Assembly (NCBI RefSeq): GCF_000001735.4
Contig: NC_003075.7
Span: 2,605,001-2,669,000 of the forward strand
DNA length: 64,000 nucleotides
Source: Arabidopsis thaliana
Taxonomy: Eukaryota; Streptophyta; Magnoliopsida; Brassicales; Brassicaceae
Direction of reading: 5' to 3'
Shown here: piece by piece, positions 37,501 through 49,431 of the stretch
How the letters are laid out: each line of letters opens with the position of its first letter
Position numbering within the stretch: the first letter of the stretch is position 1
Notes under the pieces: generated by a model
The model's database searches: none
Seen by the model: the letters and a program-made list of their open reading frames with translations, nothing else
What the model was told of the DNA's origin: nothing
Position numbers and translations under genes: made by a program

Positions 37501-38030
37501 AGATAATATAATATGGACCAATTAACACTAACCCAACACAAAAGCTTGAAAACCCTTTTGATTACTTTGTAATAGTTTAACAATTCGAAATTGAGAAGGT
37601 TAAAATCTGTATTTTTTCTTCCAAAGACTTTTAGAATTGGAGATTTTGATAAAGTATATGGAAGTAGTTTCTGTGTATCAAATCTCTACCAGATTTGCAA
37701 GACAAAAGTATGAAAAAATATGAGAAAAATCTAAAATTATCTTTATATTTAGCCACCACTCGGTCACCCACGATTCTCACCACCGTCTAAAAACAGTCAT
37801 AGACGCATAGTCGCCGACCGAAGCTCATCATCGTCACTGTCTTTGGCACTAAAAAAATCATGTCTCATTAACAAATTATTAACAAGGGTAACATCGTCAT
37901 TTTACAAGAGGAAAAGTGCCTGTTTCTGTAAACACTTGCGAAAGTGCTGGATCTTATAAGATTCTAGTTTTTTAGTCCTTTTCTTACAATTAATTCTTTA
38001 AATTTTTTGCCTAGGGTACTCAAAATTGTC
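34585..38030. mobile_element. MULE/VANDAL-like non-autonomous region
   Basis: The left side begins GGGAAATTTACTAGAGTAAC and continues with ATGACCCAAAAGGAATG and a GCCAT block. The right side has GTAACATCGTCATTTTAC and GTGCCTGTTTCTGTAAACAC. Such terminal sequences resemble non-TIR Mutator-like (VANDAL) elements of Arabidopsis as I remember them. No transposase is present; only a short minus-strand frame (37479-37285) with ordinary composition is seen. No 9-bp target duplication was found, so the limits are approximate. Confidence 0.4.
34806..35560 (+). repeat. Dense field of ACAGATTTGTT-type motifs
   Basis: I count about 25 near copies of ACAGATTT(G)TT, with variants ACAGACTT, CTGATTTGTT and GCAGATTTTT, in about 750 bases. 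Most are on the plus strand and a few are inverted (AAATCTGT). Spacing is irregular, roughly 15 to 45 bases. It is not a simple tandem array, because the sequence between the motifs differs. Confidence 0.65.
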
Positions 38031-38060
38031 GGACCACACTGGCCAACGTCCTACCGTATC
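35561..38060. other. AT-rich interval, no supported gene
   Basis: Long T-rich sequence, with open frames made of Phe, Leu and Ile that follow from composition. One block at 37265-37500 has more balanced sequence and a 64-codon minus-strand frame, which I do not recognise. Confidence 0.45.
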
Positions 38061-38142
38061 TGAGATGGGTTAGATTTTTGTCTTCCTTGGTTTGCTCCTC
38101 TTGAGATGGGTTAGATTTTTGTCTTCCTTGGTTTGCTCCTCT
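38061..38142 (+). repeat. 41-bp tandem duplication
   Basis: Two exact adjacent copies of a 41-base unit beginning TGAGATGGGTTAGATTTTTG, with a partial third copy starting near 38147. The unit lies between the MULE-like region and the copia element. Confidence 0.85.
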
Positions 38143-38343
38143 AATCTGAGATGAGTTAGATGTTTGTATAACCTTTTGAATTTTACATATGTTTACTTGT
38201 TTTTGACTTTTTGCCTCAAAAAATCAAGAAATGGGGTATGATTAGTAACCTCTTTTATTCGCAATGGCAAGAGTGTAGACTTTTTCGGTTTAAAGGTTAC
38301 TATACATTTTGAAGAGATAAACACATATGTTTAATTAATATAA

Positions 38344-38976
38344 TGTGAGGCTTAGAACGTTCTCGAGTTGTACTTTGTCTAATCTCAGACCTCTCAACTC
38401 ACTCTGTTGTTCACTCATTTGTAAAAAGCGGAACTTGAAAGTAAGAACACACATGAATTAACGAGTTCAGGATTCAAACTTGAATCCCTACGTCTCGCCG
38501 AGATCTTCTCGGAAATCCACTAAGAACTTGCTCTTATCTTGAGCCTTTAGGGTTCTACAACTTTCTCTCTCTGTTACAAACTTCTCTCACACCTTACAAA
38601 GCAACACAACACAACCAACTCCTTTAAAGAGACAAAAAGAAGGATCTAGAGTTGCCCGACACGCTCGTGCTTGAATCTTACACAAGTCAGGTGCTCCAGC
38701 TGCAATTACGGGCCTGAATTGCTGCAATCTCTTAGGCGGCTTGATTGAATAAACCATTCTGGTTGTCTGCTCTTGTTGCTTGGACGAACTCGACAATGTG
38801 ATGTCATGAGAGAGAGCTAAAGAGATCTCCTTTTGTTTCTCAAACTTGGCGCATAAAGTGAACCCTCTAAGCGACCCAGAAACTCTTATATCTTCCTTGC
38901 TTTTCATTTGAACTTAGAACCCTCTATACCGAATAGAGTCTTTCTCATACTTTGTGAATTTAGACCAAAACGCACA
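38344..38976 (-). repeat. 3' LTR of the copia element
   Basis: 633 bases, the downstream LTR in element orientation. Its left terminus on the plus strand is TGTGAGGCTTAG and its right end is CGCACA, so the terminal inverted repeat has one change compared with the other LTR. Confidence 0.92.
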
Positions 38977-38979
38977 AAA

Positions 38980-38990
38980 CTCCTCCTTGG
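38980..38990 (-). other. Polypurine tract of the copia element
   Basis: On the minus strand CCAAGGAGGAG followed by TTT directly precedes the 3' LTR, the position and composition used to prime plus-strand DNA synthesis. Confidence 0.7.
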
Positions 38991-39055
38991 TATAAAGTTC
39001 ACTGAACTCATCTTCTTACTGTTACTTGACTTCCAATCTCGGATCTGTGGTCTCC

Positions 39056-42000
39056 CTAGTTACTTGAGACCCTGAGTCGCTTCAGCGCTTCTTGAAGCTT
39101 ACTCACTGGAACTGTTTTTGTGAAGATGTCTGCAGGATTCCATGTTGTTGAAACCTTAACAACCTGAATCTCTCCGTCTGCTATCTTCTCCCTTATGAAG
39201 TGATACCTCACGTCTATATTCTTTGTCCTCTCATGGTGGACTGAGTTCTTGGACAAAGCAATGGCATTGTGTGAATCACACATAACTTCTACTGCATCTT
39301 GTTCAAACCCCATCTCTGCAGCTAACCCTCTTAGCCAAATGGCTTCTTTAACTGCGTCTGCAAGGGCCATATATTCAGCTTCTGTTGTTGACAGAGCCAC
39401 CAGTCTCTGTAAACCCGACTTCCAGCTTATTGTATTCCCACCAGCTGTGAATACAAATCCTGTAATCGATCTCCTTCTGTCTAAATCAGTTGCATAATCT
39501 GAATCGCAGTAGCCTATGATTTCAAATTTGTCATCTTTCTTGAACCTTAGACAGGTATCTTGTGTTCCCTTCATGTACCTCATGACCCACTTAACAGCTT
39601 GCCAGTGTTCTTTTGAGGGTTTACTCATAAACCGGCTTACAACCCCCACATGATATGCCAAGTCTGGCCTTGATCCTATCATAGAGTACATGATACTTCC
39701 AATTGCATTAGGGTAGGGAACCGACTTCATATACTCAGCATCTCTTGCAAGAGTTTTCTCATTTACGGCTCTTAACTTGAAGTGTGCACCAAGTGGCGTC
39801 TGAGAGACCTTACTTTGATCCATCCCAAAAGCTCTCAACACTCTAGCCACATACTCACTCTGAGACAGTTCCAAAGTGCCTTGTTCTCTGTCTCTTGTGA
39901 TTTCCATTCCCAGTATCTTTCTTGCTGGCCCTAAATCCTTCATCTCAAATTCTCTGTTGAGTGACTCTTTTAACTTCTGGATTTGGTCCTTGTTTTGTGA
40001 TGCAATTAGCATATCATCTACATACAACAGTAGATAGATGTATGATCCATCATTAAGATGTTGTGTGTAGACACATGGATCATACTTGCTTCTTTGATAA
40101 CCTGAGTTGATCATGAATGAGTCAAATCTCTGGTTCCACTGTCTTGGAGACTACTTCAGCCCATACAGAGATTTCTTCAACAAACAGACTTTTTATGTGT
40201 TGTCCTCATCTTCATATCCTTCAGGCTGACTCATCAATATATACTCATCCAGATTCCCATGTAAAAACGCAGTCTTAACATCAAGCTGTTCTAATTCTAT
40301 GTCAAATTGAACCACAATGGATAAAAGATACCTGATTGACACGTGCTTGACTACACGTGAGAAAATCTCTTGATAGTGTATGCCTTCTCTTTGTGAAAAT
40401 CCTTTGGCGACAAGCCTAGCTTTGTATCTTGGTGGTTCTACTCCGGAAATTCCTGCTTTTCTCTTGAATATCCACTTACAGCCTATAACTCTCTTTCCTT
40501 CAGGCTTATCAATGACATCCCATGTGTCATTCTTTTTCATGGAGTCCATTTCTTCTATGGTAGCTTGCTTCCATTTCTCACATTCTGGACTTCTCATGGC
40601 TTCTTCATAGGTTTCTGGTTCATAAACTTCTCCATCTTCTGTCATTGTTAATGCAAACCCAACAAGGCTGTCATCTTCCTCAACGAACCTATGTGGAGCT
40701 CTGATCTGTCTTCGAGTTCTATCCCTGGCCAGTAGATAGTTCTCTAGACAATCATCATCAGAATCACTTTCCTCTACTTGTTTGTCTTTACTTGCAGATC
40801 TTGTTGTTGAAGCTTGTTCTTGGTTTGACTTTTCTCCTCCTTCACTCTGATTTTCATCATCTGCAAACAAATTCTTTAGCTCTATGAGAGTCCTTTCTAC
40901 TTCAGTGAGCTGTTTTTCTTCCTCAGACATATCATTCTTCTGCAGTTCCTTGTACATCTGATTTTCTTGAAAAACAATGTCTCGAGAGACTACACATTTC
41001 CTGTCTTCTAGCAGCCACACTTTGAATCCCTTTACACCATCTGGATATCCGAGAAAAATCCCCTTCTTTGCTCTAGGATTCAGCTTTCCTTGATCTGAAT
41101 GAATATAAGCGACTGATCCAAACTTCTAGAGTATCTTGTAATCTGGTGGATGACCAGTCCACTTCTCTTCAGGAATATCAAACTCTATTGAAGAGCTTGG
41201 GCTTTTGTTGATGAGGAACACGGCAGTAGACGATGCTTCTGCCCAGAACTGCTTCCCCAACCCTGATTCACTTAACATGCATTTAACCTTGTTCATGATG
41301 GTCCTATTCATCCTTTCAGCAACACCATTCTGCTGTGGTGTGTAAGCACATGTCATGTGCCTTCTAACTCCTTCTTTTCTGCAGAATGAATCAAACTCCT
41401 GGTTGCAGAACTCCAGCCCATTATCTGTTCTGAGAATCTTGAGCTTCTTGTCCTGTTGGTTTTCAATCTGTGTTTTCCATTCTACAAACTTGCTGAAAGC
41501 TTCATCTTTGGTTCTAATGAAATAGATCCAAGTTCTCCTCGTAAAATCATCAATGAAAGTGATGAAATACTGACACTTACCAATGGAGAATGGTACATTC
41601 GGTGATCCCCATAGATCAGAATGCACATAGTCGAGTTTATCCTTTGTGACATGCTTTGCAGCTCCAAAGCTAACCCTGTGTGTTTTTCCATACACACAAT
41701 CTTCACAAAACTGCAAATCTTTAATCATGTTCTTATCCAGATGACCTTTACTGACCAAAACCTGCAGCCCTTTTGCACCAATGTGACCAAGCCTGCTGTG
41801 CCATAAACTTGTTTCATCCTTTTCTTTGTCTATGACATTGGCTTCACCTGCAAGTGTCGTTCCCTGGAGAAAATACAAAGTACTCTCTTTCTTTCCAGTT
41901 AGTACAGTAAGATCATTCTTAAAAATAGTCAAAATACCTTTCTTTGATTCAAACCAGCAGCCTTTATCTTCAAGAGTTCCAAGTAAGATGAGGTTCTTTA

Positions 42001-43132
42001 ACATTTCTGGTATGTACCTGACCTCAGTGAGCAAGATAGTAGATCCATCCTCATTCTTGATTCTGACATCCCCAATTCCTTTCACTTCACAATAAGTATC
42101 ATTGCCCATCCTTACTTTCCCGCTTGCAGTCTCCTTGAAGTCTATGATCCAATCCTTTCTGCAGGCCATATGGAAGGAGCACCCTGTGTCTAGAATCCAT
42201 GTATCTGGGGTGACTTCAGCAAAGCCAAGTAAAGCTCTTGAAACTACTAGTGCAGCTGCATCAGTGACTTGAGCAGTTACAGTAGAAGCCTCTCCTCTTT
42301 CAGATGTGGAACCTTGCTTATTCCTCTCCTTCCATACATAACATTGCTTCTTGAAATGACCCTCCTTGCCACAAATCCAACACGTTTTTCCTGCTCCCTT
42401 TGACTTAGATCTGCTCTTGTTCTTGTTTGGTCCTTTCCCCCTGGTTTCTGATCTGCCTTTTTCTTGAACAAACAACCCATCTGAGTTATTCTTGAGAAGC
42501 TTACCACTATCTCCCAACTCCAAGATCTTAGACCTTATGGCACTTGTGATTTCTTCGAGATGAAGTGTAGTCTTGCAGTACTTCAATGTCTCCTTCAGTT
42601 GACCAAACTGTCTTGGTAAAGACATGAGCAAGACTATGGCTTGATCTTCATCTGGGACTACAACCTTTACGTTTTCCAAGTCCGATATTAACTTGAAGAA
42701 ATCATTAACATTCTCCTCCATCGTCATATTCTCACTCATCTTGTAGCCATACAGCCTCTGCTTCAAGTAAATGCGATTTGGAAGAGATTTTGCCATAAAT
42801 AACTGATCCAGGACCTTTATCATACATGCTGCTGTCTTCTGTTTGATGACCTTTCTCAGAACATTGTTTCACAGGCTCAAGATGATGGTAGATCTGGCTT
42901 TTCCTCTTTTTTCTTTGAGGATCTTGTCTTCCAGTTTAGAAGTTGCAGTTTCTGGGTCTTGGTTTCCTCCATCACTAATCTCAGTGGTAGAATCTTCAAC
43001 CTCTGCTTCCTCTTCTTCCCCGAGACCCTCCAGAAGTCCCAACATCTCCATATGAGCCAGTAACTTTTCTTTCCACAGGATGTAATCCCCATCTCCGTCG
43101 AACTTCTCCACCTCTGCTCTGCCCGAAGACAT
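39056..43132 (-). pseudogene. copia gag-pol, single frame with four in-frame stops
   Basis: A single reading frame of 1359 codons runs from ATG at 43132 to the stop at 39056 with no frameshift. Four premature stops interrupt it: 42869-42871, 41126-41128, 40193-40195 and 40151-40153. Domains in order are gag (GDYILWKEKLLAHM), a CCHC zinc knuckle (CWICGKEGHFKKQC), protease (WILDTGCSFHM), GAG-pre-integrase (LWHSRLGHIG), integrase (YVHSDLWG, IDDFTRRTW, RTDNGLEF, QQNGVAERMNRT), reverse transcriptase (LLLYVDDMLIAS) and RNase H (GYCDSDYA, STTEAEYMAL) ending with ADIFTKTVP. Catalytic motifs are retained. The copy cannot make a full polyprotein without readthrough, so it is non-autonomous now. Confidence 0.92.
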
Positions 43133-43171
43133 CTTGAGCAGATCTTCTTGCTCCTAGGTAGTAACCTGGAA

Positions 43172-43183
43172 GCTCTAATACCA
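43172..43183 (-). other. Primer-binding site, initiator-Met tRNA type
   Basis: Read on the minus strand, TGGTATTAGAGC lies three bases inside the 5' LTR. It matches the plant initiator-Met tRNA binding site TGGTATCAGAGC except for one base, the usual primer of plant copia elements. Confidence 0.85.
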
Positions 43184-43186
43184 AAC

Positions 43187-43819
43187 TGTGAGGATTATAA
43201 CGTTCTCGAGTTGTACTTTGTCTAATCTCAGACCTCTCAACTCACTCTGTTGTTCACTCATTTGTAAAATGCGGAACTTGAAAGTAAGAACACACAGGAA
43301 TTAACGAGTTCAGGATTCAAACTTGAATCCCTACGTCTCGCCGAGATCTTCTCGGAAATCCACTAAGAACTTGCTCTTATCTTGAGCCTTTAGGGTTCTA
43401 CAACTTTCTCTCTTTGTTACAAACTTCTCTCACACCTTACAAAGCAACACAACACAACCAACTCCTTTAAAGAGACAAAAAGAAGGATCTAGAGTTGCCC
43501 GACACGCTCATGCTTGAATCTTACACAAGTCAGGTGCTCCAGCTGCAATTACGGGCCTGAATTGCTGCAATCTCTTAGGCGGCTTGATTGAAGAAACCAT
43601 TCTGGTTGTCTGCTCTTGTTGCTTGTACGAAATCGACAATGTGATGTCATGAGAGAGAGCTTAAGAGATCTCCTTTTGTTTCTCAAACTTGGCGCATAAA
43701 GTGAACCCTCTAAGCGACCCAAAAACTCTTATCTCTTCCTTGCTTTTCATTTGAACTTAGAACCCTTTATACTGAATAGAGTCTTTCTCATACTTTGTGA
43801 ATTTAGACCAAAACTCACA
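43187..43819 (-). repeat. 5' LTR of the copia element
   Basis: 633 bases, the upstream LTR in element orientation and source of its promoter. It differs from the other LTR by single-base changes only, with no length difference. Confidence 0.92.
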
Positions 43820-44511
43820 TATAGATTCTTATATAATGCATATTCACTAATTTGATCTTAAACAAGTTGTGTTAGTGTAAGCTAGCTTATAAAGTACTTT
43901 TATTCATTCTAGGGCGAAACCGGCGCCAAGTCGCAGGCTTTTTTCTTTTAAATGTAATTTTGTTAAGTTGTATGTAGGTATTAATGTTATTTGTCATGAT
44001 TCATGATATATGTAGAACAAAAGAATTCATTAGAAAGTGATTAAGAGCTCAATGCATTTGTTAATTTTTTTTAAGTAAGATCTATATAGCTTTTATAAGT
44101 TTTGGAAGCTAATTTTTTTGCATTACGAACATCTTTTTAGAAGAGTCATTACAAAACAAAAGTGAAAAGAGTTAAAAATCATCAGGTGTTAATTCTGGTA
44201 AGGTTAAAGTCATTGTAGATTTATAAGAATATGTTATATGGAGTTATCATCTTTGATTTTAATGTTCCACATGCATACTTGATTCATATGTTGAAGAAGA
44301 ATAAAAAGCTAAAAGCTATGTTTGTTTGTTTTTCAAAACTTAAAAATTGAAACTTAGATTATTGGAGAATCGAATAACCATACCATAGAGTTAAATTTAA
44401 TTAGAGTTTAAAGAACAAAAATGACATCTTAAGTGTACCAAAATCTCTAAACCGATTGAATATAATCAATCTTTTTCCAAATGGCTTCATCAACCCATCA
44501 ATTTATTCATT

Positions 44512-44640
44512 ATCAACACAATATCATCATCATCATTACCCTCTCATAATATTATACTACCATCACCATCATCATCATACTATCTTCTTCATCATCATAT
44601 CAACATACCATAGTCATGATAGATATCATCATGATAATAA
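44512..44640 (+). repeat. CAT/ATC trinucleotide-rich tract
   Basis: Imperfect (ATC)n and (CAT)n runs over about 130 bases produce a histidine- and isoleucine-rich frame that is not a gene. Confidence 0.7.
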
Positions 44641-44661
44641 CATTATCATAAACTCGTAATT

Positions 44662-44912
44662 TTGTGCCAAAAACATAAACTCTTATTTTTTTTGCCAAAA
44701 AGGTAATTTCGTAATTTTCCCGCCAAAAAAAGAAACCCGTAATTTTTCCGCCAAAAAACCTAAACCTTTAATTTTCCCGCCAAAAAACGTAAATCCGTAA
44801 TTTTGTCGCCAAAAAAATGTAAACCCGAAATTTTCCCGCCAAAAACGTAAACCCCTAATTAGCTTGCCAAAAACATAAACCCGTAATTTTTCTACCATAA
44901 ACGTAAATCCGT
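44662..44912. repeat. Minisatellite, about nine units of 27-30 bp
   Basis: Units follow the pattern CCGCCAAAAA, then CGTAAACCCG, then TAATTTT. Units vary by substitutions and one- to three-base length changes. The minus strand stays open through it (GGKI, GLRFWREN, FGFTFF repeats), because unit lengths are mostly near multiples of three, but a protein is unlikely. Similar sequence is dispersed in Arabidopsis as I recall. Confidence 0.75.
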
Positions 44913-45099
44913 TAACCAATCATAAAGCTTCCGAAAATGCACCAACTTTTAACCGCTAAACCAGTCGTTCAAAAAGTTTTATAATGCTTAAAACTGCAAC
45001 CATCTTATTCCGTAAACTCATGTTGTCACAAATGTAGGCACTGCGTTTCAACCAGTCAAGCCTTTAGATAAGTTTTCTTAGTCATGGGCATTCGATTAT

Positions 45100-45560
45100 C
45101 CATTCAGTATCGGTTCGTATCCATTCGGTTATTGTTTTTTTCGGTTATAAAGTTTAGTATCCATTCGGTTATTTTAAAATTTTTGTTCGGTTTCAGTTTG
45201 GATTCGGTTCAGTTCCGGTTCTTTCGGTTTTAAAAATCAATATCTATTCGGTTATTTTTCTTTAAATATTATTTGGATAGTTTAGTTATTTTTTATATTT
45301 TCATATATTTTTGGTTACTTTCGAGTATTTTTACTATTATATATCTATTTTTAATTATTAGGTTTAGAAATAACTAATATTTTTAAAAATATAATTATAT
45401 TTTGGATATTTTTGGTTATCCAAAATATTTTGGTTTGTATCCATTCGGTTTCGGTTATAGAATTTAATATCCATTCGGTTATTTTCAAATTTTTTGTTTC
45501 GTTCGGTTTAGTTTTTTTCATCGGTTTTGGTTCGGTACATTCGCTGCGGTTTATTTTCCG
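45100..45560 (+). repeat. TTCGGTT-rich dispersed repeat
   Basis: Many copies of TTCGGTT and four of ATCCATTCGGTT occur in two related blocks (about 45105-45255 and 45420-45550). This is a common low-complexity repeat type in Brassicaceae. The flanks from 43820 to 46010 show no gene. Confidence 0.6.
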
Positions 45561-46014
45561 AGGCCTAAGTTTTCTAAATTATGAAGTTTAGGCCCATGTT
45601 TTTATATAATGTAGATTTTAGTTTTGAAAATAGTTTAGTTGGGCTATGCCCATGTCTTAATTTTAATTTTGTTAAATTGATGGAATGACATGGAAAAATA
45701 GTAAGTTTTTATTGGTCAACGTAAATGAGGTGTATTAATCGAAATGTTCTGATTGGCTGTTGATTTTAATGAGGTGTCAAGCTGTGGTTAACTGAAAAAG
45801 CTGAGGTGTCAGCACAGGAAAGACTTGTAGTGTTTTAATGGTGTTGATTGTAAGCGCACTTTTACATACTTTGAAAATTACTTCTCAAATAGGGAATAAC
45901 ATAACACTAGATTTTATGAAGAAGATAAGAATCCTATACCAATAAAAATGTAATATGATCCCCTTCTTCCCCCAAAAATAATGTTGTGACTGTGAAACTA
46001 TTGCTGATGAGAAC

Positions 46015-48208
46015 TCAGAAGGCATTTTTCTTACCAATAAGCCATAACCAACCCAAAGCACATCCTACAAATGCTCCCCATAATATAAATAGCACCAGCA
46101 AATTTCCTAACGCATTCTTCTCCGGGCCCTTCATAAAAACAAAGCCAAAATTTATACAAAATCAAAATAACTGTATATGTAGGCAGAGTTAAAATGTTTA
46201 TAATTGTTTTGGTATCTAATGTTAATTAAAAACATTTCCTTACATTTCACAACATTGATATACCTTTTTCAAATTATAACACTGTGTTTGTTAAAAATAA
46301 AGATATATATAATCATTTACCTAAACCTAGTTTAACTAGTGGTCAATGTTCATGGTCATTTAGTCCAATTAACCTAAATACAAACGCAATCTCAAAGAAA
46401 CTATCAAACATGGAGTAGATAGATTACCGTGTATCCTCTAGGAGCTTTGGCAAGAATGCAAACAGTGAGATGTCCATTAGTTAATCCCAAAATGGAAACG
46501 AGCAAAATCATCCATCCTTGATCACCATATTTTGCAGTGAAGTAGAAAGCCGGAACGAGGAGAAACCGGGTTAAAACCGCGACGGTTAGTCCTTTTCTGT
46601 TCTCAACATTTAGCCATTTCACCATCGGTATGTACCTCCCAACTAAATCCCACCAATTGTACATTGCTATTAGGACAAGCGCATACCACGAGCCTAGCCC
46701 GTGTTGTCCCGTGTTCTCGTATAAGAACCCGGGCAAAATGGATAGTGTCAAAACATAGATGAGAAATAAATTCACTACATAATCTACATTTTCAAGCAAC
46801 AGCTCTTTGTTGTTTAGCCGTTTATCCTTGGAAACATCATCAGCAGTCTGGATATATAGAAGAATATAATCAAGAAGCAAACAATGTTTAAGACTTAAGA
46901 ATGAAGGAGTCTTTAAAAATGAATAGAATCTGAAGAAATAGAAAATGGTGAAGGTTTTTAAAAGAATATTTTAAAATAACCACAAAGGGACAGATCTTGA
47001 GGGATTTAAACTTACCAAAACTGATTGGTTTTGGATACCAGCAGCAGCAAGATCAGCATAAACAGTTTTGGATCCTTCAGAAGCAGCTTTACTTCGGTAG
47101 TATTTAACAATTGGAAGTTTCGGGAACACATATGCGTATAGCAGAACACATAGAAACTCTACCAATGTGGAGATAGCTAAAAAGATCACTGCATGAATAA
47201 ATAAAATGTAAGCAAAACATGAAGTTTTCAACACTAATTAGCTTTATAGTTGTCAGATTTGAGATCTTAAGAAAACGTTAAACTCACTTGCTCCTTTTCT
47301 TAGACCGTCATGTGTTTTCTCAAAAGCTGCTTTAGTTATCAGCCTAAATGCTGATGTTAGAGCTCCAGCTACAGCCAAACCCGCTACGAATGACTACAAA
47401 GAAGCAAGAAGTTATATATACTACAAGGTAGTCAACCTAAACCGATATCTTATATCTTTATAATTTATAAACCTGAATGAGTTCAGGGCACATCAACGAT
47501 AAGTCTCCGATCATTCCTCCTCGTACAGAAGCATCCGCGAAGCCAAATGAACCAACGATTGCGCATAAAACAATATAAGGTCCGATCCCACCGTGTCCTT
47601 TTGTTGCCAAATCCAACTGTTTCGAGTTTTAGAATCAGAATCCAGTTTCATAAAAAATAACAATAAAACAAAATATGAGAGATTAGACTTGAACTTACAA
47701 TGATGAGCAAGAATATGGATGTTGTAAATACAATGTAACCAATCAGGTTACGTTTTCGAGTATTGATTTTCGATTCATTGTAAGCGAAAATCACGATTGT
47801 TCCAATCGAAAATGGTTGGTATACGAATGTGAGTACTCTTGAAGGATGGTAATCCTATGAAGATGCAAGACATTCAAGTTTTCAACTGTAAATATTTACT
47901 ATAAAACCAAAACATCATATTTCAAAAAAACACAATTTCTAATCTGAGAATTGTGTGAACCAAACCGGAAAAACTTGGTAGTAGTAATCTCCGACACTGA
48001 GCAGGCTGTTCCAAGAAACAAGAGATCCGATTCCAAGAATACAGCAAACAACCATTGCTTGATACTTCCCCTGTTGTTTTTGTTTAGACATAAATCAACA
48101 AGAACTTGAGGAAAAACGATTATGAAAGATTTTCTGATATAAGTTTTGAGTTTTGTGGATACTTACGTGAAGATTTTCAGGAGCTTGATTCTCGAACCTA
48201 GCCACCAT
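46015..48208 (-). CDS. ENT5: Equilibrative nucleoside transporter ENT5
   Basis: Eight ENT-type exons, start MVARFENQAPENLH at 48208, then GKYQAMVVCCILGIGSLVSW, exon 4 GFADASVRGGMIGDLSLMC, exon 6 with KLPIVKYYRSKAASEGSKT, exon 7 with LLLENVDYVVNLFLIYVLTL and LYENTGQHGLGSWY, and the final exon ending GKKNAF. All are open and splice sites are GT-AG, so it should encode a full transporter. It is more diverged than ENT3 and ENT6 are from each other. Upstream the shared leader is rearranged: the ATG-TGC-TAA uORF and its donor are not recognisable. ENT5 is the least studied of the cluster; the name is by order (At4g05140 as I recall). Confidence 0.86.
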
Positions 48209-49415
48209 TGTTACTCTTCGCAAATAATTACGATGTTTGTTTTTATATATCAACGTGTTTGGAAACTTAGTATTATGATCTTGAAGTGTCAACGTGTTTG
48301 TGGATTTATGATCTTGATGAACAATAAACGTGTTTGTTGATTTCTTAATTCTAGTTCAAAGCTTCAAGGTTTGACGTTTAGAATGTTAGAATAAGACTCA
48401 ATCGTGTTAAGTGCTACAATGTTAAAATACGACTTACAAGCTAGTTAGCTCACAAGTCATAATTTTTAAATGGTTTATTAAAAAAAATCACAAGTGTTAA
48501 ATTGTCACATTGTTTTGTTTTTGATCATTAAATGCATATTCTTCCATATTAAGAGAACAACACCATTACAGCAACACTAGTAATACAAAGAAAATTAGTA
48601 TACATAGTTTGGTCAATGGTATCGTTCATTAGATGGTTTTTAACATTTAACATAAAAGACATAAACCATTAATTACATTGGAAAAATTATGATATTAATT
48701 TAAATTTTATTTGAAAACTCAGAAAATAGTATAGGTTTTTAAAAATTAATAAAATAGTCTAAACCACCCTTAAACTGTACAGTAAACCTAAATACTAACA
48801 CCAATCCAGAAGACCTAAATCGTCAACCATAAAACAAAACAAAATAGTCTATATAGTTTTAGAAAAATTCATCATATTTTGTTTATTTAGCTTTTCGTTT
48901 TTCCGAAAAAATCTCTTGAATTTATTGACAATTGGTTATTTACAATAAACAAAACAAACATAAGAATCTAAGGAGGGGTTATTGGTTTATAGATTTATAA
49001 GGAATTGGAAATCCAAACAAAATTATTTGTTATTCAATCATTGATTTTAAAATTCTAACTAAAATCATGTGTTATTGATTCGATGATTTATAAATACTAG
49101 TTAAAATCCTTTGTTATTCGCATAGTCATTTATTTTTGGATTTGAGAACCCAAATTATGTTTTAAATGTAATTGAATGGATTTGAAAGAGAAAAATAGAA
49201 GGATTCAAATCCATGGGTAAATACATGTTATTTAAAAATCCATATATCTTGATTTCATAATTAATAGAGATTTTCAAATTCTATATAGATTTACAAATCA
49301 ATAAACCAATAACACCCCCTAAAATTTGAAGGCTTTTAATTATTTTCTATTTCTGGTTATCTGGAAACAGTTTTGTATGAAAAAGAAAACTTTTCCTAAT
49401 AAAATTCATTACTGT
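48209..49415. other. Intergenic, no gene seen
   Basis: ENT5 upstream sequence with three repeats of CAACGTGTTT-type words (48251-48335), then AT-rich DNA containing several ATTGGTTTAT/AATCC words. No exon or element with defined ends. Confidence 0.5.
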
Positions 49416-49431
49416 TAATATAGCTAGGCTA

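Larger units (their letters stand above)
38344..43819 (-). mobile_element. Full-length Ty1/copia LTR retrotransposon
   Basis: Two 633-bp LTRs (38344-38976 and 43187-43819) enclose a gag-pol frame on the minus strand. Each LTR begins TG and ends CA; the right LTR has perfect TGTGAG/CTCACA termini. Flanking bases are TATAA on the left and TATAG on the right, a 5-bp target duplication with one change. By eye I count 15 mismatches between the LTRs, about 97.6 percent identity, which implies an insertion of roughly one to two million years at usual plant rates. The internal domain order gag, protease, integrase, RT, RNase H places it in copia. It sits between ENT4 and ENT5. Confidence 0.93.

Noticed and set aside
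38344..43819. Gypsy-type element or plant pararetrovirus
   Set aside because: Integrase lies before reverse transcriptase, and LTRs, a Met-tRNA primer site and a YVDD motif identify Ty1/copia.
44662..44912. CRISPR array
   Set aside because: The repeated units are directly adjacent, with no unique spacers, in a plant nuclear genome; it is a minisatellite.
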